DNA from: Mesorhizobium sp.
GTDB lineage: Bacteria; Pseudomonadota; Alphaproteobacteria; Rhizobiales; Rhizobiaceae
Direction: 5' to 3'
NCBI RefSeq assembly: GCF_024509055.1
Contig: NZ_JANINM010000524.1
Location: 1-64,000 of the forward strand
Length of the DNA stretch: 64,000 bases
The notes below the pieces were generated by a model. The model ran no database searches. It was not told the origin of the DNA and saw only the letters and a list, made by a program, of their open reading frames with translations. Numbering within the stretch: the first letter of the stretch is position 1; the number at the start of each line of letters is the position of its first letter. Position numbers and translations under genes: made by a program. Of the stretch, positions 49,509-59,522 are shown one piece after another.

Positions 49509-49676
49509 AAATTATTGCTGCATATCGCGAATTCTCTTCGGCGAGACATCTCGGAATGAGGGTTCTGCTCAAGGCTAGACCTAGCCCGGCGGTCACCTCA
49601 AGCCGCTCACGACCACCGGCGGCGGCGCCGTTGCACAGCGCGAGGCAGCCGCAGTCGCCTCCGGCCGATGCATTGC

Positions 49677-50426
49677 TCAATGGCCGAGTATCTGGCTCAA
49701 GAATGCCTTTGATCGTTCATGCCTGGGGCTGTCGAAGAACTCGGCCGGCGGCGCCTCTTCGACGATACGGCCCTGGTCCATGAAGATCACCCGGTCGGCG
49801 ACTTTGCGGGCAAACCCCATCTCGTGCGTCACACAGAGCATGGTCATGCCCCCTTCCGCCAGTCCGGTCATGACATCAAGAACCTCCGAAATCATTTCGG
49901 GATCCAAAGCGGAAGTTGGTTCGTCGAACAGCATGATTTCGGGTTTCATGCACAAGGCTCGCGCTATGGCTACGCGCTGCTGTTGCCCGCCGGACAACTC
50001 ACCCGGATAGCTGTTCGCCTTTTGCGGGATCCGCACGCGTTCCAGATAGGCGGTGGCGGTGGCCTCAGCCTCCTTGCGGTTCTGTTTGCGTACCAGCATC
50101 GGTGCGAGGATGCAGTTTTCGAGCACCGTGAGGTGCGGAAAGAGGTTGAAGCTCTGAAATACCATCCCCACTTCCCGGCGGACTTCGTTGATGTTCTCGA
50201 TCTCATCGTTCAATTCGGTGCCGAGCACGCGGATTGTTCCACCCTCATGCTCTTCAAGCTTATTGAGACACCGAATGAGCGTGGACTTGCCTGATCCCGA
50301 CGGTCCGCAAATGACAATCTTCTCGCCTTTGCGGACCTTTAGGTCGACATCGAAAAGCACCTGATGATTACCATAGAATTTCTGCAGGCTGACGACGTCA
50401 ACCGCTGCGACATCTGCATTGACCAT
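49677..50426 (-). CDS. aapP: Polar/general L-amino acid ABC transporter ATP-binding protein (AapP-like)
   Basis: [54 protein letters not shown]. Confidence 0.93.
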   Translation of the reverse strand: MVNADVAAVDVVSLQKFYGNHQVLFDVDLKVRKGEKIVICGPSGSGKSTLIRCLNKLEEHEGGTIRVLGTELNDEIENINEVRREVGMVFQSFNLFPHLTVLENCILAPMLVRKQNRKEAEATATAYLERVRIPQKANSYPGELSGGQQQRVAIARALCMKPEIMLFDEPTSALDPEMISEVLDVMTGLAEGGMTMLCVTHEMGFARKVADRVIFMDQGRIVEEAPPAEFFDSPRHERSKAFLSQILGH

Positions 50427-50495
50427 CTATCCTCCACTCGGCGGCCCAGCCGCTTCTTCTTGCGATTGATGCACGGCCTGGGATTCGCCCGGCGA

Positions 50496-51875
50496 TCAAC
50501 TAAGCGCCTCGGCCTTCACCCAAGAGGCTGCGTCTTCCAAAGTCTTCCCGAACGCCTCAAGGATGTCCGAAAGGTCATCCTCAGTCGTAATGAGCGGCGG
50601 GCAGAAAGCGATAGTGTCGTAAATGGCCCGCACGATCAGACCGTGGTCATGTGCACGCCGGAAAATGTAGGAACCAACGGCTCCCCTCTGCTCGAAGCTC
50701 CGTTTGGTCTGCTTGTCGGCGACGAGTTCGATGCCGCCGATCAGGCCAGCGCCGCGCACATTGCCAACGAGCGGATGCGAGGCAAACTTTGCCAGCCCTT
50801 GCTGCAGCAGCGAGCCGAGGCTGCCCGCCTTCTCGACCAGGCCACGCTCCTCAATGATCTTTATGTTCTCGAGAGCTACCGCCGTCGCGACCGGATGACC
50901 CGTGGTGGTGAAGCCGTGAACAAAGCTGCCAAGTGACCCGCTGTGCCGAACCAGGATGTCATTGATTGCGTCGGAGACAACGACGGCTGCAAGCGGCTGG
51001 TAGGAAGACGTCAGTTGCTTCGACAGGACCATGATATCCGGCTTGATGCCATAGTAGTCAGAGCCGAACATCGTCCCGAGGCGGCCGAACCCGGTGATGA
51101 TTTCGTCGACAACGACGAGGATGTCGTAGCGCCGGCAAAGCTCCTGGACCGCCGCCCAATAGCCTTCAGGAGCCGGGATGACCCCGCCCGCGGCGATAAG
51201 AGGCTCGCCTATGAAGGCCCCGATGGTTTCCGGTCCTTCAGCAAGAATCGTTGACTCCAGTTCCTGAGCCAGACGTGCCGAAAATTCGGGCTCCGTCTCG
51301 CCCGGGAGACCGAAACGATAGAAATCGGGACACGTCAAATGCCTGACCGGGATAGCCGGCAGGTCGAAGTCCCGGTGGCTTGCCGGCAGGCCTGTCAGGC
51401 TGCCTGAGCCGACGGTCGCTCCGTGATAGCCCAACTGGCGTGCCAGAAACGTCTTTTTCTTCGGTCGACCAAGAGCGTTGTTGATGTACCAAACCATCTT
51501 GAGGACGGTGTCGTTCGCCTCCGACCCTGAGTTTGTAAAATGGACGTGGTTGAGATGCCCGGGCGCCAGCTCCGCAAGTTTGGCCGCAAGCTCGATCGCG
51601 GGTGCGTGACCCTTGTGAGAGAAGTTGTGGTAGTACGGCAGCACTTTGAACTGTCGGACGGCGGCATCCACAAGGCGCTGCTCGCTGAAGCCCAGAGCCA
51701 CGCTCCAAAGGCCCGACATCGCTTCGATGTAGGAGCGGCCTTGGTCATCGATGATGCGCACACCGTCGCCTCGCCCGATCACGAGAGGCCCAACTTCTTG
51801 ATGGCGAGCCAGGTTGGTATACGGATGAATGTAGGAAGAAAGGTCTTTCTCGACGAGAGAGTTCGAAAGGCTCAT
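50496..51875 (-). CDS. Class III PLP-dependent aminotransferase
   Basis: Start at MSLSNSLVEKDL; DEIITGFGRLGTMFGSDYYGIKPDIMVLSKQLTSSYQPLAAVVVS. Confidence 0.92.
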   Translation of the reverse strand: MSLSNSLVEKDLSSYIHPYTNLARHQEVGPLVIGRGDGVRIIDDQGRSYIEAMSGLWSVALGFSEQRLVDAAVRQFKVLPYYHNFSHKGHAPAIELAAKLAELAPGHLNHVHFTNSGSEANDTVLKMVWYINNALGRPKKKTFLARQLGYHGATVGSGSLTGLPASHRDFDLPAIPVRHLTCPDFYRFGLPGETEPEFSARLAQELESTILAEGPETIGAFIGEPLIAAGGVIPAPEGYWAAVQELCRRYDILVVVDEIITGFGRLGTMFGSDYYGIKPDIMVLSKQLTSSYQPLAAVVVSDAINDILVRHSGSLGSFVHGFTTTGHPVATAVALENIKIIEERGLVEKAGSLGSLLQQGLAKFASHPLVGNVRGAGLIGGIELVADKQTKRSFEQRGAVGSYIFRRAHDHGLIVRAIYDTIAFCPPLITTEDDLSDILEAFGKTLEDAASWVKAEALS

Positions 51876-51912
51876 AGCTAGCTCATTTCTTGCCAATCTT
51901 TCGAGTGGCACC

Positions 51913-51951
51913 CGGACGAGTACTGAGTTTAACCGGCGGTTCGTCAAACGG
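51913..51951 (-). repeat. 39-bp repeat, copy 1 (34/39 identical to 60574-60612); promoter-like
   Basis: CGGACGAGTACTGAGTTTAACCGGCGGTTCGTCAAACGG; on the minus strand TTGACG-N17-AGTACT. Confidence 0.6.
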
Positions 51952-51976
51952 CTGTCGGCCTCATGCCGAACAAAAA

Positions 51977-54154
51977 TCAGGTTGCCTCCGCAAGACATCG
52001 GACGACGAAATTATGCAGCAAACGCGATATGTTGTTGTTGAAGCCGTTGTACGGCAGGCTTCCGCAGAACATGATCGATCCCGTCGACAGCACAAGGTTG
52101 TCCATATTGCCAGGCACCAGCGTTAGATCGGCGCGAATCTGCTGGCGCTGCCACTCGTTTGTGTGGACGTCCGGGTTCCAGATCTTCTCAGGGACACAGG
52201 AATAGTCGTCAGGGTGCCCCTCCGACACGGCCAGGACAACTGCGCTCTCCGCAGTGCCGAGCGATGCGTCGACTGTGTCCAGCTCAAATCCGGCAGCAGC
52301 TCCGCCCGAATAGCCGAAATCGCCCAGAATTTCCTCGTCGACCCCGTCGAACAGCCACGCAAATTCCGGCGATCTCGAGGTCTCAGTTCGGCGATAGTGC
52401 GTCGACGAAAAGCCGCCATGCGCGGACATCCCGATGCCAACCAATCGCTGGGGCGGGCGGCCGTTCTTGAGCCAGAGACCGCCGTACTGTCCGTCGAATG
52501 CATGGTAGCACTCTCCGGTTTCGGCTTCCCACATGCGAACGCCGCTTTCGCCGCGACGGATTTCAATCGCGTCCGGATACTCGGCGCTTGTGGCTACCCG
52601 CCAGTAGAAGCCGTTTCCGCCAAGATAGGCCATGCTACCTCCGCCCCCGATGAACTCTTCCAGTGCGTTCAGGGACCCCAAGGTGTGGTACTCTGGGTGA
52701 GTGACTGTCAGAAGGACCGCGTAATCCTTGATTGCGGACGACCCTTCGACCTCAAGGTCGTGATCGGTGACCACATCCGCCGCAATGCCCTTGGCGTTCA
52801 GCCAGGCGATCAGATGCATGTCGGCCGGAAAGTGGCGCAACCCTGATCCCGCTTGGTCGAGGTACGCAAAGAGACCAGGGCGCATCAGCAACTGGGGCCG
52901 CCGCAACGAACTGAACATCACCCCGCTGCCGTCGGCGTGAACGTCGTACAGCGAGTGCCCAAATTGCGGATACCGCGCCGGATGATGGGGATTGCTGCCC
53001 CAGGCCTCCTGGCGGGCGCGATAGGCATCGCCGTAGTTCGTCCGCGGATAGTTGCAGTAGGCCTGGTACGTGAGGGTCGAGAAGAGCACGGCGAGTTTCG
53101 CCGTGCGGCCGCTAAGTTTTGGTCTCACGAAGACGGGAATGACATCCTGCTCATGCCCGCAACGCAACCTTATTCCATAGACGCCGCTGGGCAGATCATG
53201 CGGCACTTCGAAAATGAAGTCCGTTTCCCAGCCACAGTCGTAGAAGTCGCCTTCGTGGAAGTGGATTGCGGAGTACTCTTCGGGCGCATGAGCCCAGCTC
53301 ATTTCCCGCCCGCTCCACCGCGAGCCGCGAACTCCGCGGGCGGGCAGGTTGATGAGTTCACCGTGCAAGCCAGATGGCCCCGAGTCCTTCACCTGCTTGC
53401 CCGAGATGGCCACGCTGAAATCCCAAAACGCCGCGGACTTTCCCGGGCTATCGTGCCCCAGCGTCTCGGGGATTCTTTCGTCGACCAGGAAACTTGGATT
53501 CTCCAGGCGCCCGTTGAAGAAATCGATGGTGGGGCTGCCTTCTGCCGGAGATCTGCGCGCCGCCAAAACCAGCTCTCGGACACCGCTGAGGCTGCCGGCG
53601 ACCTTGATAGTCGCCGCCGCGACCCGGGCGCCGGCAGGCAGAGCGTAGCAGGCAACCTGCAGAGGCCCGCCGAACCCCGCTAGGCGCAGTTCGTACCAGG
53701 TACCGACTTGCGGCACCAAGTCGAGTTCAGTACGCGCGCCGGCCCACGTCAACGAAAGCCCACGCGTATCCAGGTCGAATGACACGATCTCTTTCGAGTC
53801 GCCCACCAGCGAGAAAAGGCACTGAGGCTGGTCCTTGATGAGACGTGGCTGGAAGCGCACCACGAACGTCAAAGGTACGGAGATATCGAGGCCGACAAGC
53901 GGAATCGTGCCATAGGAGCCCGGCATCGACCCCTTCGAGGTCGATGGATATGAGCCCTCGAAATTCGAGCTGACAGGCCTCATGTCGACGCCAGGTCCGG
54001 AAGGGTTCGGATCCGCTGAATAGATCCTCACCAAATCAGCGTGATACATCTCGCTGAACTGGCTTGAGACCTTCACCTCGATCGATTCGCCAGCTCTAGC
54101 CGAAATGCGGTCGGTGTACCCGGTGAGAGGTATGTTTTGCATGTTTGACTGCAT
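51977..54154 (-). CDS. N,N-dimethylformamidase large-subunit-like protein
   Basis: 725 aa; LFSTLTYQAYCNYPRTNYGDAY, LLTVTHPEYHT, YLGGNGFYWRVA, characteristic DMFase beta-subunit sequence. Confidence 0.85.
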   Translation of the reverse strand: MQSNMQNIPLTGYTDRISARAGESIEVKVSSQFSEMYHADLVRIYSADPNPSGPGVDMRPVSSNFEGSYPSTSKGSMPGSYGTIPLVGLDISVPLTFVVRFQPRLIKDQPQCLFSLVGDSKEIVSFDLDTRGLSLTWAGARTELDLVPQVGTWYELRLAGFGGPLQVACYALPAGARVAAATIKVAGSLSGVRELVLAARRSPAEGSPTIDFFNGRLENPSFLVDERIPETLGHDSPGKSAAFWDFSVAISGKQVKDSGPSGLHGELINLPARGVRGSRWSGREMSWAHAPEEYSAIHFHEGDFYDCGWETDFIFEVPHDLPSGVYGIRLRCGHEQDVIPVFVRPKLSGRTAKLAVLFSTLTYQAYCNYPRTNYGDAYRARQEAWGSNPHHPARYPQFGHSLYDVHADGSGVMFSSLRRPQLLMRPGLFAYLDQAGSGLRHFPADMHLIAWLNAKGIAADVVTDHDLEVEGSSAIKDYAVLLTVTHPEYHTLGSLNALEEFIGGGGSMAYLGGNGFYWRVATSAEYPDAIEIRRGESGVRMWEAETGECYHAFDGQYGGLWLKNGRPPQRLVGIGMSAHGGFSSTHYRRTETSRSPEFAWLFDGVDEEILGDFGYSGGAAAGFELDTVDASLGTAESAVVLAVSEGHPDDYSCVPEKIWNPDVHTNEWQRQQIRADLTLVPGNMDNLVLSTGSIMFCGSLPYNGFNNNISRLLHNFVVRCLAEAT

Positions 54155-54155
54155 A

Positions 54156-55241
54156 CTATCGTCTCGATGAGGCCTTCAGAGACCTTTCCAAGTAGGCGCC
54201 GTACCGCGACAACGAGAAGGTGAAGGTGAAGTAGATCAACGCCACAAAGCAGTAGACCTCGACAAAATAGTCGCTCCAGCCTCCTGCTGAAAACGCAGCG
54301 TTTCCCGATGCGGTGACTTCGAAGAATCCGAGGATCACGATAAGGGCGGTCTCCATGAAGGCTATGACGACCTGATTTATGGTCGGCGGCAGCGCGTATC
54401 GAAATGCCTGCGGCAGGACGATGCGGCTGACGGTCTGCCAATAGTTCAAGCCCAGCGCGGCGGCAGCCTCTTCCTGGCCGGCCGGGAGCGCTTGAATCCC
54501 CCCTCTGATGATCTCCGCTTGATAGACGGCAAAGAATACCGAGCCACCGAGTATCACCCGGTACAGCTTGTCCCCGACGAGGAAGTCAGGCAGCGCGAAA
54601 GGAAGAACGATCGCGGCGGTGAACAAGATCGCGATCAACGGGAGGGACCGAATGCCGTCGATAAAGAGGGCAGCCACAAGCGAGATGACGGGCAGTTTCG
54701 ACCGACGCAGCAAGGCCAGCCCTATCGCCAAGGGCATTCCGATCAGGACGTTCGAAGAGAAGACAAATGTGGTCAGGGCCAAGCCGCCCCATTCCGTCTC
54801 CATGATGAGGGGAAGGCCGAACAAGCCGCCCTTCATCAACAGGTAGAAGGCCGCGTAGCCTGCGACCCAGACTGGCGGCAGCAGGCGGATCGACCAAAAG
54901 AAGGGCATGCAGGACAGCACGACCGTCAGCAGGATCGCCAAACACGCCAGGGCCGAACGCCATTGCTGCTCGTAGGGATACAAGCCGAAAAGGATTAGCC
55001 TGTATCGATCAGCTATCACCGCCCAGCAGGCACCTGTCGCCTGGTGACAATCCTCGGGTGTCCCGACCCAGACCGCCCCCACGAAAGCCCACGTAAAGAT
55101 CCGCCACGCCACCAATATGACAAGCGAAACGCAGATTATGGTCAGCGCCGACTGAACGGGAGAGGCAAAGAAATTCCTGCGCAAGAACCTAATTGGGCCG
55201 TCAACGGGCGGAGCAGGCCGCATGGAGGAAATCAAGGTCAT
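54156..55241 (-). CDS. aapM: General L-amino acid ABC transporter permease (AapM-like)
   Basis: RSALACLAILLTVVLS; EEAAAALGLNYWQTVSRIVLPQAFRYALPPTINQ. Confidence 0.9.
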   Translation of the reverse strand: MTLISSMRPAPPVDGPIRFLRRNFFASPVQSALTIICVSLVILVAWRIFTWAFVGAVWVGTPEDCHQATGACWAVIADRYRLILFGLYPYEQQWRSALACLAILLTVVLSCMPFFWSIRLLPPVWVAGYAAFYLLMKGGLFGLPLIMETEWGGLALTTFVFSSNVLIGMPLAIGLALLRRSKLPVISLVAALFIDGIRSLPLIAILFTAAIVLPFALPDFLVGDKLYRVILGGSVFFAVYQAEIIRGGIQALPAGQEEAAAALGLNYWQTVSRIVLPQAFRYALPPTINQVVIAFMETALIVILGFFEVTASGNAAFSAGGWSDYFVEVYCFVALIYFTFTFSLSRYGAYLERSLKASSRR

Positions 55242-56378
55242 CTAGCTCTTCCTCCCCGGGATGGCGATCGCCCTGTTAATCGAATTCATGACCACCGAGA
55301 TCGTCATGTTGATGATCCAGAAGCCGATAATGAGAATGAAAATGAGGCTCAGGGTTTGCCCGGTGTTGTTGATCGCCATCGCGATAGCAGCGAAGAAGTC
55401 TGTAAACCCAATTGCAATGCCGATTGTTGTCGCCTTCATCAGCCAGATGATCTGGTTGGTCATTGTCGGCAGCACGATCCTTATCATCAGCGGGAGTTTG
55501 ATCTTCCAGAAAATAGCCCAATCGCGGAGCCCGAGAGCATGAGCCGCTTCGATCTGCCCGCTCGGGATTGCCAAGAAGCCGGACCGAACGATCTCGGCCA
55601 CATAGGAGGCGCCAAAGAGCGATATGGCCGTAATGGCTGCCGTGAGTTCCGGGACGATCGTGCCGCCACCGACGAACTTCAGGCCATGCAGCGTGGGGAA
55701 ATCGAAGAGAGGGGCGCCGGGCTGCCACCCAACCCAAAGGACAGCCACCGAGAGCAGGAGGCCTGTTCCGAAAGCTGTCCTGCCCCATGCCTTGCTCACC
55801 AGGCTGGAAACCAGGATAGATCCCAAGACAGACAGCAGGATGATTGCGATGGCGGACGCGACGTGGGCGAGGTCGACGTTCAGGATCGGAAGGAAAACCC
55901 CGCGGTTTGAGATGAACACATCGCCGGGCAGGCTGATCGCGCGTCTCGGCGGAGGCAAATGCGTGACGAGCGTGTACCAGAAGAACGCTTGGAGAATGAG
56001 CGGCAGGTTACGGAACAGTTGGATGTACCAGCTGGCAATCCAGCTAAGCATTCTGTTCGAAGAGAGGCGCGCGGTGCCAATCAGGGTCCCAAGGACGACT
56101 GCGAGCGGAACTGAGATGCCGCCCAGAAGGAGCGTGTTGACAATTCCGACGAGTAGCGCCTGAGCGAAGGTCGACGTGATATCATATGGAATGAGGGTGA
56201 AGGTCAGCGACACCCCTGTCGTATAGTGGAGAAAGTCCCAGCCAACCGTGACACCCTGGATTTGCAGATTGCGCCGTGCCGTTACCACCGCGGTTACAAC
56301 CATCGCACCGATAATGGCGAGGAAAAGCGCCTGAAGGGCGAAATTCCGGGTTTTGCGGTTGCCAAGCGGGTTGGTCAT
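55242..56378 (-). CDS. aapQ: General L-amino acid ABC transporter permease (AapQ-like)
   Basis: GWDFLHYTTGVSLTFTLIPYDITSTFAQALLVGIVNTLLLGGISVPLAVVLGTLIG. Confidence 0.92.
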   Translation of the reverse strand: MTNPLGNRKTRNFALQALFLAIIGAMVVTAVVTARRNLQIQGVTVGWDFLHYTTGVSLTFTLIPYDITSTFAQALLVGIVNTLLLGGISVPLAVVLGTLIGTARLSSNRMLSWIASWYIQLFRNLPLILQAFFWYTLVTHLPPPRRAISLPGDVFISNRGVFLPILNVDLAHVASAIAIILLSVLGSILVSSLVSKAWGRTAFGTGLLLSVAVLWVGWQPGAPLFDFPTLHGLKFVGGGTIVPELTAAITAISLFGASYVAEIVRSGFLAIPSGQIEAAHALGLRDWAIFWKIKLPLMIRIVLPTMTNQIIWLMKATTIGIAIGFTDFFAAIAMAINNTGQTLSLIFILIIGFWIINMTISVVMNSINRAIAIPGRKS

Positions 56379-56405
56379 TTTTCGATTCCGGAGTCCTTGG
56401 TGCTG

Positions 56406-56439
56406 AACAACCCTGCCATCGGACGATGGCAGGGTTGTT
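56406..56439 (-). ncRNA. Intercistronic stem-loop between aapJ-like and aapQ-like genes
   Basis: Perfect 15-4-15 inverted repeat AACAACCCTGCCATC-GGAC-GATGGCAGGGTTGTT, no clear U tract. Confidence 0.7.
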
Positions 56440-56453
56440 TCTCAGGTCAAAGA

Positions 56454-57488
56454 TCAGTCGAGGATAGGCGGATAGAACACGCCGCCCTTCTGCCAAGGCG
56501 AGTTCAGCCCGCGCGGCAGCTTGTAGCGTGAATTCTCACCGATATCCCGGTTATAGATCTCTTCGGAGTTGCCGACGGTCTTGATCACCTTGTACGCCCA
56601 GTCATCCGAAAGCCCCAAGCGCTTGCCGATACCGGGCGTTGCCCCGAGAAGCTTTCCAACCGTAGTGTTCGGCGGGTTGGCCTTCATCTGATCGACGTTT
56701 GCGCTTGTGACCCCGTTCTCTTCGGCGATCTGGGTGGCCGCAATCACCCAGTTGGCGAGATCGACCCAGGAATCGTCGCCCTGGCGCATTGCGATGGACT
56801 CCGGCTCGAGTGCGAGCGTGTCAGTGAGCATGACATGGTCCTCGATGTGCGCGGTCGACGCGCGCGCGGCCGCCAGCACCGGAGCCCACTCCGCATACGC
56901 GTCGCAACGGTTGGCGAAGTAGGCCTCGCGGGCCTCCGTGTTCTTCTCGAAGGTAACGACCTTGATGTCGTATTTGTGCTGCTTGAGGTAGTCGCTGAGC
57001 TGCTTCTCAGTGCTCGTGCCGCCCGCGATACAGATCGTTCCGCCGCTCATCTCGGAAAGAGACTTAACGTTGAGATCTTTGTGGGCCATGAAGCCGGTGG
57101 CGCCGACGAAGTACGGATTCGAGAACTGGATGCCGAGTTCGGTGTCGCGGCTCATGGTCCAGCCGGTCGCATGAATGACCAGGTCAAGATCGCCGGACTG
57201 AAGTGCCGGGAACCGCTGAGCCCAGCTGATCGGTATCAGCTTGAGCTTGTCCTCGGACCCGAAGATCGCTGTGGCGACGGCGCGGCAATAGTCGATGTCG
57301 ATCCCATGCCACTTTCCCTGGGCGTCGACCTCGAAGAAGCCCTCAAAATTGCCGTCGGCGGAGGTGCAGTTCAATACGCCCCTCTGCTGAACAGCCTTGA
57401 GCGTGTCGCCCTGACCGGCGCTCGCCTGGTTCGGCGCAAGGGCAACGATGGCAGCAAAAGCCAGGCCTAGGCCCACGATACTCTTCAT
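56454..57488 (-). CDS. aapJ: General L-amino acid ABC transporter substrate-binding protein (AapJ-like)
   Basis: GDTLKAVQQRGVLNCTSADGNFEGFFEVDAQGKWHGIDIDYCRAVATAIFG. Confidence 0.93.
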   Translation of the reverse strand: MKSIVGLGLAFAAIVALAPNQASAGQGDTLKAVQQRGVLNCTSADGNFEGFFEVDAQGKWHGIDIDYCRAVATAIFGSEDKLKLIPISWAQRFPALQSGDLDLVIHATGWTMSRDTELGIQFSNPYFVGATGFMAHKDLNVKSLSEMSGGTICIAGGTSTEKQLSDYLKQHKYDIKVVTFEKNTEAREAYFANRCDAYAEWAPVLAAARASTAHIEDHVMLTDTLALEPESIAMRQGDDSWVDLANWVIAATQIAEENGVTSANVDQMKANPPNTTVGKLLGATPGIGKRLGLSDDWAYKVIKTVGNSEEIYNRDIGENSRYKLPRGLNSPWQKGGVFYPPILD

Positions 57489-57816
57489 AGCATCCTCACT
57501 TTCTTTTCGCTTTCAGGATCAAGTTTTCAAGTTAGATCTCGGCATCCGGCATTGGCCGTGTGGTCTTCACGGCGAAACTACGGATCCAGGAGCTGACGGG
57601 AGACGATTGGATCCCTCGCGCGGGATAGGCCTCGGAGCTCACGGAACCTCCTCCACATCGGGAAGAACGCGCCTGCGAAAGCGTGTCGGCATGTCCCGCA
57701 GACCCACAGCCAGGCACGGTGAAAAAGGCACGCGGGCGTTTAGACGACCTCGTTCTCATCGCAGCTCCCTGATTGTTCGCGCAAGCGCGCGTTCCCGGTC
57801 GATGACAAGGCGATCT

Positions 57817-57872
57817 CTGTCGTCTTTGTGTCGACTGAAGGACTATGTCGTCTTCATGTCGACAAAGTCAAG
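57817..57872. promoter_or_regulatory. Tandem candidate operators TGTCGTCTTTGTGTCGAC and TGTCGTCTTCATGTCGACAAAGTCAAGC between aapJ and gntR
   Basis: Matches the pair at 49455-49508. Confidence 0.7.
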
Positions 57873-57998
57873 CGAAAAAAATGCTACAAAAATTGCCAAA
57901 ACGTGGGCATCATGAGTCGCCTGTGTGTCGACAGACGTCCCACGTGGCCATAGATTGGCCAGGGCATTTTTGGTGAACAAGCTGGAGTTCAGACGGCC

Positions 57999-58715
57999 GT
58001 GAACGACGAACTGGAAGCGAAGCGCGCTCGGGGTACAAGCTGGAAGAGTATTTATGAGACGCTCCGAGGCGAGATCCTCGCGATGACGCTTCAGCCTGGG
58101 CAATTGCTGGATGAGACCACTCTTGCGGAGCGTTTTGACATGTCGCGTTCGCCGGTTCGAGAGGCGTTGATCAGGTTAGCCGGCGAGGAACTGGTTGTCG
58201 CGCTTTCCAACCGCAGCACGATTGTCGCCCCCATCGAGGTGGGAACGTTTCCCAAGTATGTCGAGGCTCTGGACATCGCCCAGCGCATGAACACTCGGTT
58301 GGCGGCCGCGTTGCGGACTGACGAAGATCTCAAGATCATTGCTCGCCGCCAGAAGGAGTTTGAATCGGCCGTTCGCACGGGTGTGCATCTGCGGATGTCA
58401 GAAGCGAACAAGCAGTTCCACGTAGCCGTGGCCAAGGCAGGGAAAAATCCCTATCTAACCAGCTTCTATGAGAGACTGCTAAATCAAGGACAGCGTATGC
58501 TGCATCTCCATTTCGAGTACCTTGAAAGGACGCACGACGGATATCTGCTGACCGACGAGCATAACCTCATGCTGGAAGCCATTCGGGACAAGGACGTCGA
58601 GCGTGCCGACGAACTGGCCCATGCGCATACTCGGCAATTCCAGGCGAACTTCATCAACTTCCTGAAAGAGAACTATACGACCGACGTTTCGCTGTCCCTA
58701 TCTGCCGCTGAGTGA
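57999..58715 (+). CDS. GntR-family regulator (FCD subfamily)
   Basis: LRGEILAMTLQPGQLLDETTLAERFDMSRSPVREALIRLAGEELVVALSNRSTIVAP. Confidence 0.93.
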   Translation: MNDELEAKRARGTSWKSIYETLRGEILAMTLQPGQLLDETTLAERFDMSRSPVREALIRLAGEELVVALSNRSTIVAPIEVGTFPKYVEALDIAQRMNTRLAAALRTDEDLKIIARRQKEFESAVRTGVHLRMSEANKQFHVAVAKAGKNPYLTSFYERLLNQGQRMLHLHFEYLERTHDGYLLTDEHNLMLEAIRDKDVERADELAHAHTRQFQANFINFLKENYTTDVSLSLSAAE

Positions 58716-58718
58716 ACG

Positions 58719-59504
58719 ATGATTTGGGGTTTCGTCGGCACTGGCACCATCACCGAAGCGATCGTGACGGGAATGATGTCTTCAGGCCTTGACGTATCCA
58801 GGGTCGTCGTCTCTCCGCGGAACGCTGCAGTCGCCGCACGGTTGGCCGCGCGCTATCCGAAAGTGCAAATCGCCAAGGATAACCAGCAAGTCGTCGACAT
58901 TGCAGATGTCGTGATCCTAGCCGTCCGGCCGCAAATTGCGAGGGACGCAATTTCCGATTTGGATATCCCGAAGGGCAAGAGGATTGTGAGCCTGATCGCC
59001 GGCTCAAATCATCGCCTGCTCCAAGAATGGACGGGTCTCGACGAACGAAACATCACTCGTGCCATTCCCCTGCCGTTTGTTGCAAACCGAACGGGAGTGA
59101 CCGCAATTTTTCCAGCCGATCCAATCGCGGAAACGCTATTCAGCGCATTGGGCGATGCGGTCGCTTGCAGGTCAGAGGAGGAGTACGATCTTATTGGCTC
59201 CGCCAGCTGCCTCATGGGGACCTATTTCGGCCTCCTTGAACGCGCGCAAGATTGGCTTGTCGGCAAAGGTCTCGAACCAGGAATTGCCAGAAGCTATCTT
59301 CTTCCTCTCTTTGGCAGCCTGGCAGATGCAGCAATTGCGTCGCCCGCCACCAGCTTCATGGAACTGAGACGCGAGTTTTCGACTCCAGGCGGATTGAATG
59401 AACAGGTGTTCCGGGATTTCGACGAGACCGGGGCTACAAAGGTCCTCCACCACGCCCTCGATCGCGTGCTCTCCCGCATCAGAGCAGAACCCTTTCAGGG
59501 ATAG
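58719..59504 (+). CDS. Pyrroline-5-carboxylate reductase (ProC)-like protein
   Basis: MIWGFVGTGTITEAIVTGMMSSG; VVILAVRPQ; 261 aa. Confidence 0.8.
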   Translation: MIWGFVGTGTITEAIVTGMMSSGLDVSRVVVSPRNAAVAARLAARYPKVQIAKDNQQVVDIADVVILAVRPQIARDAISDLDIPKGKRIVSLIAGSNHRLLQEWTGLDERNITRAIPLPFVANRTGVTAIFPADPIAETLFSALGDAVACRSEEEYDLIGSASCLMGTYFGLLERAQDWLVGKGLEPGIARSYLLPLFGSLADAAIASPATSFMELRREFSTPGGLNEQVFRDFDETGATKVLHHALDRVLSRIRAEPFQG

Positions 59505-59522
59505 CCAGTTGTCGCGACCCTG

